From the NCBI GenBank assembly GCA_964017125.1, contig OZ024903.1, positions 62,040,578 through 62,104,577 of the forward strand: 64,000 bases of DNA, in the 5' to 3' direction. This document shows positions 35,493 to 46,505 of the stretch, piece after piece; within the stretch, counting starts at the first letter, position 1; the number at the start of each line of letters is the position of its first letter. The DNA comes from Flabesymbios commensalis. Taxonomy: Eukaryota; Annelida; Polychaeta; Terebellida; Flabelligeridae. Under the pieces are notes generated by a model. That model made no database searches, was not told where the DNA came from, and saw only the letters and a list, made by a program, of their open reading frames with translations. Both the position numbers and the translations under genes were made by a program.

Positions 35493-36370
35493 TTGATGTT
35501 CCTTACAGGTCATGTGTCTTATACAGATATGTAAACACAGGGGTAGGTATATGCATACTGCATACGTTCATGGGGATAGCACAGTGTATCAACTGAGGCC
35601 TACACTGTCAGGTTGGTATTGCTGGTGTATTGCTAATTGTCACGTGCCACGCGTGACGTCACCTAATATAGCCAGATGCACAACCTCGCATGGCTGACGT
35701 TGTATTAGATATGGGGAAATAAGGCGTCATTTGTATCAGTGTTCATCGGACCATCTACACTAAAATCTCAAAATGTGGCTTCGTGGTGCAATGAAAAAAG
35801 TTATTCTTAACACACACATGGAGATAGATATGTTCTCAATTCGATAAATTTAAAGTTATTATCGTGAAATAAATCATACAGAAAACCACTCAGACCAACA
35901 CCATGCTAACAGTAGAGCTAAAAATTAACCTAAATAACATAAAATGAGACGAAAATCACGTAATTAAATCGGGAGCAAAAAAAACTGCAGCTGATAAATT
36001 TTGGGAGAAACAGTAACTTAGGGGAGAGGTACATCATGAATTACATTTTTAATTCACCAGGTGGCCCTGAATTCTGAGTTACCAGCAGGGTGCGAATGTG
36101 TTCGAACATGCCCCGCCCTCCCCTACAAGTATATAGGCCTACTTGATTTACAAGTGAGCAAATACAGCCTTTTGGCAGCGCTGTGTCAAGCAGGAAGAGA
36201 GAGTGACGCCAGCTAAAAAGCAGTAAATGCCTCATTTAACAGAGAGCAGATAATGCCTTTTGATTTTGTACAGGCAGAACAGAAAAACCGGAAGTATTAA
36301 TGACGGACAATTGCTTCAGAAACTCTAATTATAACAGCTTGTCTGTCGACAAGCTAAAAATTGCAAGCAT

Positions 36371-36880
36371 CACATTTTTGGTATTTTTAAATATAATTAT
36401 TGTGTTACGTTGAAGTAGAAATGATGGTTGCGTGAAGTGTCACTAAAACTGAAAAATAACCGACATGCTATTTTTTCTGAACAGATTCTGTTGTATTTTT
36501 CCATGGGACTGAAAGTCACTAAAACTGGAAGGAAAAATTAATATCAATGATCGCTACCCATTCTTGCAAACAATTTGTTTTATCTTTTACTTGAAAAATA
36601 TGTAGTACGTATTAGATGTGATGATGGTGTGAAAATCATTAGTTGTTCTTTTTTTTATCATTGAGCTAAATATGTCAATATTTTTTTTTTATTCAGCGTG
36701 CTCTTTTGGAACGTGTGTGCAATATTATCTGTGATATTACATGAATATCATTATGTATGGTTTTCTGAAGCTGACACTTTTAAATCCAAAATGACGGCCA
36801 CCTGATGTGAATTTTAAGTGGCTCCAAATCCTAAAATGTTCTTGATTAAATATTTTATAAGTCTGTCAAATTTGGTGGTT
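36371..36880. other. AT-rich noncoding stretch
   Basis: Nothing supported is visible. Confidence 0.4.
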
Positions 36881-37022
36881 TCTTCACAAAACGCACAATT
36901 ATTTTGCTATGCGACTGTATGCGTGCTATGTGATTCGCATGAGTGTTGTTTTCTTCACAAAACGCACAATTATTTTGCTATGCGACTGTATGCGTGCTAT
37001 GTGATTCGCATGAGTGTTGTTT
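36881..37022 (+). repeat. perfect 71-bp tandem duplication
   Basis: TCTTCACAAAACGCACAATT through GCATGAGTGTTGTTT is repeated at 36881 and 36952 without differences that I could see. Very recent. Confidence 0.9.
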
Positions 37023-37098
37023 TCTGAAGCCATGTTGGCAATTCTGTAATATGTTTTGTGAGTCACAATGTTGAATTATGTGTGTGTATGATGTGTTC

Positions 37099-37248
37099 CA
37101 GGCGCGGATCCAGAGGCGTGGGGGCGCATGCCCACTCCTTTTTGCGCCAAATTCTTTAAAAAGTCCCTTAAATTGGCCAAAAAATTCTTGGGGGCGAGCC
37201 CCTCACCACCTGCGCCCCTTCCTTTTTCAAATCCTGTCTCCGCCCCTG
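37099..37248. mobile_element. hAT-like MITE
   Basis: About 150 bp, from CAGGCGCGGATCCAGAGG to TCTCCGCCCCTG, with imperfect inverted ends. The 8-mer TGTGTTCC is present at both borders (37092-37099 and 37247-37254), overlapping the terminal bases. Eight-base duplications and CAGG...CCTG-like ends fit hAT nonautonomous elements. Confidence 0.6.
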
Positions 37249-37379
37249 TGTTCCGTTAGTTTGCAAGCGATAGCTTTAAGGGGGTAGTTCTGTGATTTGA
37301 AACTAATTTTTTTATCCCTTTTTGAAAATTGGTAAGACATCTGTTGTGAGCTAATCTTCAGGGAAGATCACCGGTATTG

Positions 37380-37757
37380 TCACCTTGAGGTTCACAAGGT
37401 ATGGAAAAGTTGAAAATGGACGTCATTTTTATCACACTCACTGAACCATGACGAAAACTTTTTTACTTAGAGGTCAAGAAGGTAAGTGCCTACATACAAA
37501 ATCACCAGTCATTCGCAGCAAATAACGCATTCACAAGGTCTTAAAAAGTCGAGAATGGTCGCCATTTTTATGAAAATCCTACATGTAGGCTATACAAAAT
37601 CACGAGTCATCCGGACCAGCGGTTCATGAGATAACGCATTCACAAGGCCTCCTAAAATTGAAAACGGCAGCCATTTTTATGAAAATCACTGAAGCGTGAC
37701 CAAAACCTTTTCGTTTCGCAGTCAGGCAGGAAATGGGTATGCATAATGACGTGTTTG
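37380..37757. repeat. three diverged units with GCCATTTTTATGAAAATCAC
   Basis: Units of about 120 bp contain TCACAAGGY..., AAAATTGAAAAYGGNNGCC and TTTTTATGAAAATC (about 37390, 37530 and 37645). The block ends exactly where the gypsy LTR begins. Confidence 0.5.
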
Positions 37758-38103
37758 TGTGGGGATAGCGTCTCACCCGTTCGGGACTGCTCGGGTTTAC
37801 GACCGTTGACGAGTGACCGTGCCCGCGCAGCCTTGCTCTGAATAGCCTCTGCCGCCAGCCGAGCGCGCGTCCAGCCGAGCGCGCTTTCACTTATCTCGTC
37901 GCCACTGAGTCGAACGGACGCTCAACCTCAGGGCTAAGCCGCATAGCGTTAGGTCGTCGTACTCCGCTTGGGGATTGTGTGCACTATTGAATGTCTAGAC
38001 TACAATAAAGAGAGAATAAACTGAAGAATGAATTAAAAGGAGTTAATTATTCCCGTCGGAAGAGTTGATGGAAGTGGAGGAACAAAGCACTTCTATATAA
38101 CCA
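37758..38103 (+). repeat. 5' LTR of gypsy copy B
   Basis: Shares CACCCGTTCGGGACTG, GTGCACTATTGAATGTCTAG and TTCCCGTCGG with the other LTR pieces, and is followed by TTGGTGACCC. A second TTCTATATAACCATATTGGT follows at 38248, implying a local duplication. Confidence 0.7.
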
Positions 38104-39206
38104 TATTGGTGACCCGACAGTGAATCAAATACGCCCTTTGCTGTTTTGACGGCCTGGAGTCAGCAACTGCAGACACACGACACGAGCCCCTTTCTCAGCT
38201 GGGAAGTTCGACGTCTGATTTGTTTGTGTCACTGACACCGTCACCACTTCTATATAACCATATTGGTGACCTCGGACGTTGAAACGTAGTCGCAACCTTC
38301 TGCCAGCATATTGTTTTCACAAAGCAACAAAACGACAGTGCAAAACCACTGGTTTTGAGCCAGCCCAGGATAGGCCTAGACCCACCCTAGTTTTAAAATT
38401 AGGGGATTTTTTCAAAAAATGACACATCATTTTTTTGCAAGGTATGTGATGATTGTAGGTCATTATTGAATAATGCCAGTGAGGTTAGTTAGAAAGGTTA
38501 TCTGAAGAGAGGTACACGCGCTTTCGCTGAAAACTGCGAAAATTTCATTAAATTCAGACGACAGCCACGTGTGATCAGTCTTTTCCAAGATGGTCGACAC
38601 GCTGGAATGCACAGTAAAATTGGACTGATTGGATCATCCCTAGAATAGTAAGAATATTAAAAGATTTTTTCTTTCTATTTACGCCCTTTTAGGCGACTAG
38701 AAAGGAATTTTTTTTAAATTCATTTTAAATCGTTTGACACCATAGTTGAGTGATTCGATTTTCCCGAACAATTCAAGAAAATATCACTAATAATTTTTCT
38801 TGTCTAAACGTCAAAAAAATAAATTTCCGAGCCTAAAAAATATCGCCTCGACTCAGAGAGCTTTTAAATAGGATTAGAGCCACTTAAAATTGTTTGCCTG
38901 ACATACATGTGAATAAACGGTCTTATTTGGTCTATAGATACATTATTGTTAGGACCGTTGGTCGATATTTTGTGATTGTGATCATATTTTTATTTCAGAG
39001 GAAAGAGAAATATTTTGCTTTGAAATGGTAAGAGAGCAGCCATCTTGGCAGCTGGTCTCCCTATCATTTAGCTGATCTGGCTGCCGTAGCCCCACGTGTT
39101 ACCCGCACACCTGGCATGCACTGCGAAGATCACCTCATTGCCTCAGCTCATCATAATTAGCAGAAATTAAGCCGCCATCTTGAATCGGCGGCGTGAAATA
39201 CTATTA

Positions 39207-39819
39207 GGGGAGACCGGGGCACCATCGAAACCTATTTTTCCTTTTGGATTTGCTTCAAATATTTGTGTAGCTCATTAACGTATTATCGACCAATAGGTAA
39301 CGCTGGACTATACTAATGTTTGACTGGAATACAATACATGCAAAAGATATATATTCTGAGGACGGGACACCATGGACATTAATGTCAATATTGGGGCACC
39401 ATGGGCATATCCATGGTACCCCGTAGCATGTCCATTGTACCCCGTCCATGGTACCCCAGCATGACGATTGTTATAAGTGTAGCTTTAACTAGCTTAAGGT
39501 AGAATATTCCATTATCACCCATGGTTCTTGACAAAGCACAATATTTACTAGTTACTATGTGATTCTTGTTTTAACTTGCAATGAGTGTTTAATGTATTAA
39601 CAAAATTCGTACATCACAAAAAAATACTTTTAACCATCAAAAACACATATTTCACCATAGCTTAAACATGCCTTGATGTATCACCACTAATTTTTCTGCT
39701 GGAAAAGTACAGTTCAAAAGCATTCTTTAGAGGGCTCCGTTGTCAAAATTGGACAATGCACTTTGCCACAAAGACAGATGTTCATGGTGCCCCGATGTCC
39801 ATAGTGCCCCGGTCTCCCC
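39207..39819. mobile_element. TIR element, outer end GGGGAGACCGGGGC, inner word ACCATGGAC
   Basis: 613 bp with TIR GGGGAGACCGGGGCAC at both ends and TA directly outside (39205-39206 and 39820-39821). The inner word GGGGYACCATGGAC or its complement recurs about nine times, clustered at 39357-39460 and 39781-39810. It interrupts gypsy copy B, so it is younger than that element. No coding sequence. Confidence 0.87.
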
Positions 39820-40195
39820 TACCCTATAGATTAGAATAGCATTTTAGCATTTATTCTGGCATTTTTGCATACAGTTCACGACCTACAATCATCACAATTC
39901 ATATGTTAAATGAGATAGCATGACCACTACCACGAACAATTTTTGCAAAGAGATTTTTCAGATATTTCAGCAACCCCTGCATTCTACTACCTGCGAACTA
40001 ACACGGACAATTTTCATATATCACACATCTAGACTTTTTATCAAACTAGACAACTGTGCACACATTGAATGTCTAGACTACAATAAAGAGAGAATAAACA
40101 GAATAATGAATTAAAAGAATGAGTTATTTATTCCCGTCGTCCCGACGGAAGAGTTGATGGAAATATGGAGGAGCAAAGCACTTTTATATAACTAT

Positions 40196-42090
40196 ATTTG
40201 TACTTAACAAAAGTAGGTAAAGCTTTTAAAAATATATAAATATATATATATATAATAATTATAGTTCAGGAATATAGTCCATAATATAGTCCAGAAACAA
40301 TTTAATAGGAAAACATTGCGTCAATGTCTTGGGCTTGCTGGAAAGAGATATCGGCCCAGTTGTTTTTTAAGGATGGCCTGAAGTTACATTAAAATGAAGT
40401 GTCTAAACAGGAGCGATTCACACTACAACATAATAAGGAACCACAAACCATGAGAAAAGGTCAGAAAAATGGAGGTAGGCTACATCCTAAAATTAAGCTT
40501 CTGGGCTCATCAGTTCCTTGTAAACCAATTATAATTATACAAATTAACAAAAAGTTCAATGTAAAACATAAAATGTTGCTTTTTCTGACTCCATGGACCA
40601 TGTACATAACATTCCGGTACAAGAACCTTGCCATTATGCCTATTAAATTGATAAGATGTGAATATATATATGCAGCCTGAAAAAAAAGGTTTAATAATAC
40701 ACTAGGCCCATCATATACATATCGACTTCAGTACAAAACTAGGGCCAAAGGCCTCATGTGTTTGGGGCGGAGGCCTATGTAACCATTTCACTACCAAAAA
40801 ACCGATGCGTTAAGCAAATGTTGCTTCAAGATAGAGCCAGCGTCGTGGATAGTGCACCAACATTGAAATGACACTTGATCAATAGTCTCATTCAACTCAT
40901 TCATCGTTTTTCTTCGGTTGCGTAGTGATCAAGTATACGGCAAGAAGGGCCAAGTCAAATATGATTTTTACGATTTTCTGTCCCACTAGCCCTATGTCCT
41001 GAAAAATCAGGCGTCCAACCAATTTTGCTGGTTTGGCCGATATTGGGACAGCGTCACAGAATATGGTACAAAATATTGTTTGCAGTTTCAGGCCTGTAAA
41101 CCCTATAAATATTAGCCAAATGTCAGCCTTATGCTGGTCTATTGTGTGTGATGCTGGCCAACATTAAAGCGGTTCAACAGTTCAAACGGAGGGGGTCTGT
41201 TCATTTTTAAGCCTCTCTGTAGCTGAAATGCTGAATTAAGAGGAAAATAGCCAAGATATAATTATTATATGGTCGAAAACAAGTTTTATTAGTTTATTAT
41301 CAATTCTTTACCCTCATATGTGTAGGCCCTATGCGAAAATATTTCACAGAAACAAATAATTTTACCATGTTTACGAGATATAGCATCTGTGACTGTTTTT
41401 GTTTTACCTTTGTTTTTTTGCTACACCCTAAGGTGAAGTAAAATTAACAAATTCTGCATAAACAGTACCGTTTGTATGATAAATAAGCTGTACATAAAAA
41501 AAATGCAAAAAAAAGAATACTAATAGACCTGAGACTTTATGCTACAAAAATATTGTATCATGTAGATACAAATTACAGTGTCAACACTAAAACTAGATGA
41601 AGGATAATAGTTCAGCGTAGTCTAAATACTATGGACAGGGGGTGTGCATCTTGTTTATTACTTGAGGAAGCGATTAGCCTAGATACTCAATACTGTTAGG
41701 CACTGTGAACAGAAGTGTCTGCCATTCTCTGGCATCTTGCCCTATCAGGTCTGACCATCAGACCACTGGTATGACCTTGACAACAGGTGTGCCTTACAGA
41801 TGTACGAACGGGAGGGGTGCGAACAACATGAATAATCATTATGACGTCACTGGTTTACTGACTGCCATGTGGAGGTCACACTCAGGTCAGATTTTCTGGG
41901 CTGTCTGAGTTGGCCAGGGAGGAGGGGGTTCTGTACTCATAGCACATATGCTGATATCCACGAGTCTGCCGGTAGCAGACAACTGGATAGATGAAGATGT
42001 TCTCTGGTGACTTGGTTCCAAGTTTTATAAAATATCAGTTATTAAGGTCTATGCTATGGGACATTTAATTTAGACCACAGTGGTAGTAGC
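40196..42090. other. AT-rich noncoding stretch with two decayed palindromic elements
   Basis: No gene is supported. Weak CCCAGCAAACAC-family traces lie at about 40811-40890 (TTGCTTCAAGATAGAGCCAG) and 41120-41180 (TGATGCTGGCCAACATTAAA). Confidence 0.4.
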
Positions 42091-42093
42091 CTA

Positions 42094-42241
42094 CCCAGCA
42101 AACAGGATACTTGAGCCAAGGTTGATTAAGGCTGTATTCCCAGAAAACCTTTGCATAACGTTTGCATACAACGTCGGCCCAACGTCGGAGACGTTGTCCA
42201 ACATTGTATAAATCTTATACAAATATTTTGTGTTTGCTGGG
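42094..42241. mobile_element. CCCAGCAAACAC-family element, GTATAA subtype
   Basis: 148 bp from CCCAGCAAACAGGATACTTG to ATTTTGTGTTTGCTGGG. The arms contain the ACGTCGGCCCAACGTCGGAG core and a CATTGTATAAATCTTATACA segment shared with the copy at 52.4 kb. Confidence 0.75.
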
Positions 42242-42251
42242 TTATCACCCC

Positions 42252-42467
42252 TTAGCGGGCCACCATTCAATCTCAAAGGGGGGGGGGCGCAGTATTTTTG
42301 AAATAAATAATTTCGGGCGGACCCTGCGTGAAACAAATAATTTATTTCAAGAACTGTTCCATATAAACATGTAATAAAATTTGACATTTTCAGCGCGCCG
42401 CCAAGCTGGGTTGAAATCAATATTTTGTCCGCCCCCCTCCCCCTGGAGATTGAATGGTGCCCCCTTA
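42252..42467. mobile_element. TTA-flanked MITE, copy 2 (Harbinger-like?)
   Basis: Terminal inverted repeats of about 33 bp: GCGGGCCACCATTCAATCTC against the complement of GAGATTGAATGGTGCCCCC. TTA lies outside each end. The right half matches the copy at 6.5 kb. A 3-bp TTA duplication and G-rich termini suit PIF/Harbinger. Confidence 0.7.
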
Positions 42468-43133
42468 TTGTTTATACATGATGTAGCGTTAGGCAAGCTT
42501 TAATCACCCTGTGTTAAAAGGTTCATACAGAAAAACACAGATAAATTCTAGAACTTTCCGAGGAACTTTCTTGTAATTTTCAATGACCGTCACAACTTTA
42601 ACATATTTAGAAAGGACAAAAAACAAGAGGCCCAGGGGCGCATTGCAAAAAATCAGCTATAAATGTGTCAGGGAATGTATATCTATACTCTAAGATGCAT
42701 TATCATGAAAAGATGTATATCCTTTATATCGATCATTGGCATTTATATTATTATGTTCGGTTCCCATAATACATTTTGCTGATTTTACACACGTTTTGAA
42801 GCACTGCACCTAATGAAATATGCTTGACAAAGAATCATTTCACAGGACTACAATGTTAATATTACAAAAGTGCAATTATTACTTCTTCTGGGACTTTTAT
42901 AATGCCCCAGTTAGCCAGAAATTTTCACGAAATCTTTCATTTTAATTCTTCTTTCTAAAATAGGCCTAACAAAGTTGTAAATTATCAGCTTTTAATTTTT
43001 CTTACTCAGCCATGAAGTATACAGTAGCCCTAATCCATCATTATCACATGTGGACGTAATGCACTTTCACTGCACCCTCTTACGTAATGCCCTCAGGATG
43101 GTGAGATGAATGAGGTGTTACTGCCCTCCAGAC

Positions 43134-44640
43134 CAGGGTTGGGGCCAAATACATCGGTACTTGTACTTACCTGTACTTAAGTACATTTTTTCGAGTACTT
43201 GCTTGTACTTTGTACTTGAGCTTCAAAAATGTACTTGTACTTGTACCCAAGTACATTACGAAGTACTTGGTACTTGAAGACAAGTACATTGCAAGTACAT
43301 CCGTTTTTTTGTTAAAAAAATATATTATAATTTACTTTTTCAGTTATTCAGTGCAATAATTTTGATAAGATAATTTTTTAATAATTCAATTGTTGAAAGC
43401 AAAACAAATTTAGTTTATCTACATCTATCAATGTAAAGCGTTATCAAATGTTCTTGTTATCGGTGAGCTGTATATTGTCCCTTTGATCTTTCATTCATAC
43501 TTATGGTGAGCCGACTAGATAGATGTACTGATAAAATTGTTAAAACAACACACAGGCGTAACAGCAATGGTTATCGTCCATCGTTGTCTAACACAGCCAT
43601 GCACATGCCTAACCCGGCAAAAACGAGATATTAACCCAGTGTTGGTTTATTGTTGGGTCAGCGTTGCAGATGATGGCTCAATATTGAATCGACATTGGAT
43701 TAACGTCTCGTGTCTGCTGTAAAAGGGGGGGGGGAGCTTTTATTGTTTGCGCGACTACCTGCTATAAAACCCTATAATTGCGAGAGTCATCATGTTCACG
43801 TTTCGAAAAGTATTGTTCGATCAATATTGTAACATGAAAGCATTGCAATTATATTTTAATTGGTCTGGGAAATATAGTGTCGCCTGTTGTGCTTAAATGA
43901 TTACAAACACGCCGCATAATAAAAATAAAATTTTAATTGCAGATATCTTTAAGTTAGAAGGGTTAGAAGTGTCAAATTGACCAGGCGCCGGTGAGAGCAA
44001 TTAACAGCTGCGCTAATCACGCCTTCATTAACACTTTCAGTGCGGCGATCTATTTTCATGATTATATTCAAGTGTCAAACCACAATAAATACCCCTCAAG
44101 ATCAAATAAATGGGCAATAATTCTGAAAATATAAACTCTGAATTTTTCTTATCATTTGAATTTACGACACCAAACCATTTCAGCACTAAACACATTATTG
44201 ACATTTTGATAATTTCATATCCTCTAGTTTTTTTTTAATGTTTAATAATATTATATTATGCTGAATATTTGATGTGTTTAATGGAGTGGAAAATGTGGTT
44301 GCCCATGGTGTTTTTGTTTGACGACGGGAAGTCTATGCGTTATTAAAAATGAACAGTATAAAATATATATGTACATGCCTATGTACGTAACAACAGGATT
44401 GGTTCCATAAAATCAATGGTTCAATGAAAATTAATATGCATGATATGTAAGCTTAAAACCAAATAATATTATATACTAAAACAAGTACAGGGTAGTTAAA
44501 ATATGCACCATAACAAATTAGAATACAATTAAACAGCATGACAGTTAATAACTATGACGTTATATTATACATTTGTACTTGGTACTAGGTAATTGTACCC
44601 AAGTACATTTGAAATGTACTTGGTTAGTACCCAAGGGGCA
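43134..44640. mobile_element. hAT-like element with GTACTTGTACTTAAGTAC words
   Basis: The left end CAGGGTTGGGGCCAAATACA is followed by eight or more AAGTAC/GTACTT words (43160-43310). The same words recur inverted at 44570-44635 before CCCAAGGGGCAGTG. The CAGGG start and such subterminal words are familiar from nonautonomous hAT elements. The eight-base duplication could not be confirmed. Confidence 0.55.
43613..43720. mobile_element. CCCAGCAAACAC-family palindromic element
   Basis: CCCGGCAAAAACGAGATATT to TAACGTCTCGTGTCTGCTG, nested inside the hAT-like element. Confidence 0.7.
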
Positions 44641-45081
44641 GTGTCATCAACTTCCTCTGTTGTTGCCGCTGGGCCTACACTTAATCCGTTTTATTAGCCA
44701 TTTAAACATCAAGATTTGTGAATTGCTTAGTCTTAAATTACAAATTAATCAAATAAGAGTTGTTTTCTCTCACTTAAAGTTGTGGGTCAAGGTAGTGAGA
44801 CACAACTCCAAGTGTGTGAAAATTTAAATTATTTAATTCAGCGGTTTAAGGGTAAATATATTATTATTATTAGTCACAATGAACAAATTTTCTACAATAT
44901 TTGCTGTACAAAATAAATTTGTAGGCCTATTATTATTCGGTTATATATTGGTCCATTTTTTTAGAATTTTTTTTGCTTTTGATTTTAATGGCACATATAG
45001 TCTAAGTCCATATAGACATCTACACCACGTTCAAGGTAGAGATTTCCCTTTGAAAATACATTGATAAATGCGGATACAACA

Positions 45082-45230
45082 GGTGTGGCGAAGCTGTGGC
45101 GAGGTTACTTAGCCCCATGTGGCGAGGTTACCAAAGCTGTGGCGAGGTTACTCAGCCTTCTGTGGCGAGGTTACCAAATCTGTGGCGAGATTACCTGTGG
45201 CGAGGTACCCTTGTGGCGAGGTTACAGTCA
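45082..45230 (+). repeat. array of TGTGGCGAGGTTAC words
   Basis: Eight directly oriented copies in 150 bp (about 45082, 45094, 45118, 45138, 45160, 45180, 45196, 45212) with variable spacing of 12-24 bp. No inverted partner array was found. Confidence 0.75.
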
Positions 45231-45502
45231 GGTTATAGGTGACAGTCCAATATTTCGTTGGAATCAGCAAAATTTCAACTACATTTTGGTTTCAGTAGCT
45301 CGTTTTCTGCCCTACTTTATTTAAATTGTATTGGTAAGCATTTAGGCCTATGTTTTGGATCATGGGATGGCGAACCTTGACTCTGTTCTAACAACGCTGA
45401 ATACTAATACTGAAACTAATACAGCGATACACAGCTCACAATTTGACAGTGTGCGCCGTAATGGGCATTTATTGGCGGCACTACCATGTCAAAAATAAGA
45501 AA

Positions 45503-45666
45503 TACGGGAATTTCGTCTCTATATCTAGCCTAACTGGTAAATGCACAGCACAAAAATTAAAAAAACTTTTGCAGTTCTATTCTATGGACATGTTTACATT
45601 ATATGGTCATATTAATAAGCCAAAATAGAATCACTGATGATTTTAGCCTGAGCCAGTCCCTTTAAT
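45503..45666 (+). repeat. dispersed repeat R3, copy 2
   Basis: Matches 28270-28437 along its length (GGAATTTCGTCTCTATATCT ... CCAGTCCCTTTAA). Confidence 0.7.
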
Positions 45667-45879
45667 TCAGCAGGCAGGGCCTTATCTTCAAAAATCCTAT
45701 GGCCCACTAAAATTAACTTGTTGGGTCAAAAACAAAGATATTGCTCAAAGTGTGGCGCAGCGATAGAATGATGTTGGGCCAGTTTTAATTTTTTGTGGGA
45801 ATTCCACAATTAGGCCTACTCTTTATAAGTCAGGCACTGGGTATTCTTTACATCAGGCGCCAGAAACACAAGATAACAC

Positions 45880-45930
45880 AATACATTGGCCCAATGCTGA
45901 TGTAATGCTGGGCCACTGTCTTGGCCAATA
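45880..45930. mobile_element. weak CCCAGCAAACAC-family fragment
   Basis: CATTGGCCCAATGCTGATGT followed by AATGCTGGGCCACTGTC resembles the family core only. Confidence 0.35.
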
Positions 45931-46505
45931 TTATTCCAATCAAAACCCTTTACGGTCTAATCACTATATTTAATCATGAACATATATTTTATCAGAACAC
46001 TTCTTAAAGACGAAAGTAGGCCTACCTAACCTAGGGACGCCAAACGTTATATTGGACATATTCACAAGAACTCGTGTACAGAAATGTCAACCGTTTCTCA
46101 CATACAGCACCCCTATTTCCCCTAAATGGGACACAAACTCAGGGAAAATAAACTTAATAATTAAAAAAATGTATAGTTCACCATACTTTGTCCCCTTTTC
46201 ATGTCAGATGGTCGTAATGAAAGGGTTAACTTACCACATGATCGGGCATTGCAATAAATTACATTATTCGGTCATTTTTCACACCAGAAGTGTATAAATT
46301 ATATCAATGTGCAATGCCTTTTACTGCCGAGTCAAAAAATCTAATTTTAATAATACAAAATTTGCAATTTTTGGAGATAAATATCTTAGCCAAGACCTAA
46401 TTGTTATATTGCGTAACATAACAAGGTTGTGTCAAGTGAGACAGAGAGGGGTGGGAGAAGGTGGCTAGCCCTCCCCGACAGACTGCTGGCATTTATGAAC
46501 ACCTA

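Larger units (their letters stand above)
32499..36123. mobile_element. TIR element, outer end GGGGAG-CGGGGC, inner word ATGTTCGAAC
   Basis: Left end GGGGAGGACGGGGCATGTTT and right end the complement of GGGGAGGGCGGGGCATGTTC, with TA outside both (32497-32498 and 36124-36125). Further words lie at about 32684, 32705, 32727, 33095, 33127 and 33143. The interior 33.2-36.0 kb holds four CCCAGCAAACAC-family elements and short tandem repeats but no transposase. The boundary is supported independently by the empty homologous site at 47.1 kb. Confidence 0.75.
32455..36370 (+). repeat. repeat X copy 1, split by a 3.6-kb TIR element
   Basis: The left part (32455-32497) and right part (36126-36370) together match a continuous repeat at 47100-47350. 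Shared phrases are AAGGAGGYAGTGACA, AGTATATA..., CTTGATTTACAA, GCCTTTTGGCAGCGCT and AAAAAGCAGTAAATGCC. Copy 2 therefore shows the unoccupied state of the site now filled by 32499-36123. Confidence 0.7.
37758..40195 (+). mobile_element. Ty3/gypsy relative without coding sequence, copy B
   Basis: LTR (about 37758-38103) starting TGTGGGG, followed by TTGGTGACC and a leader closely related to that of copy A but inverted in the window. A partial LTR lies at the 3' side (about 40054-40195). The leader-like interior runs to 39206 and resumes at 39822, split by the TA-flanked element at 39207-39819. No gag, protease or polymerase is present, so this is a short, broken, nonautonomous relative. The comparable parts of its two LTRs are roughly 90% alike by eye, suggesting moderate age. 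Confidence 0.75.

Noticed and set aside
42162-42420. Overlapping small frames on both strands at 42.1-42.4 kb
   Set aside because: They are translations of a palindromic element and a TTA-flanked MITE; similar NVGPT-like peptides appear wherever the palindrome is read.
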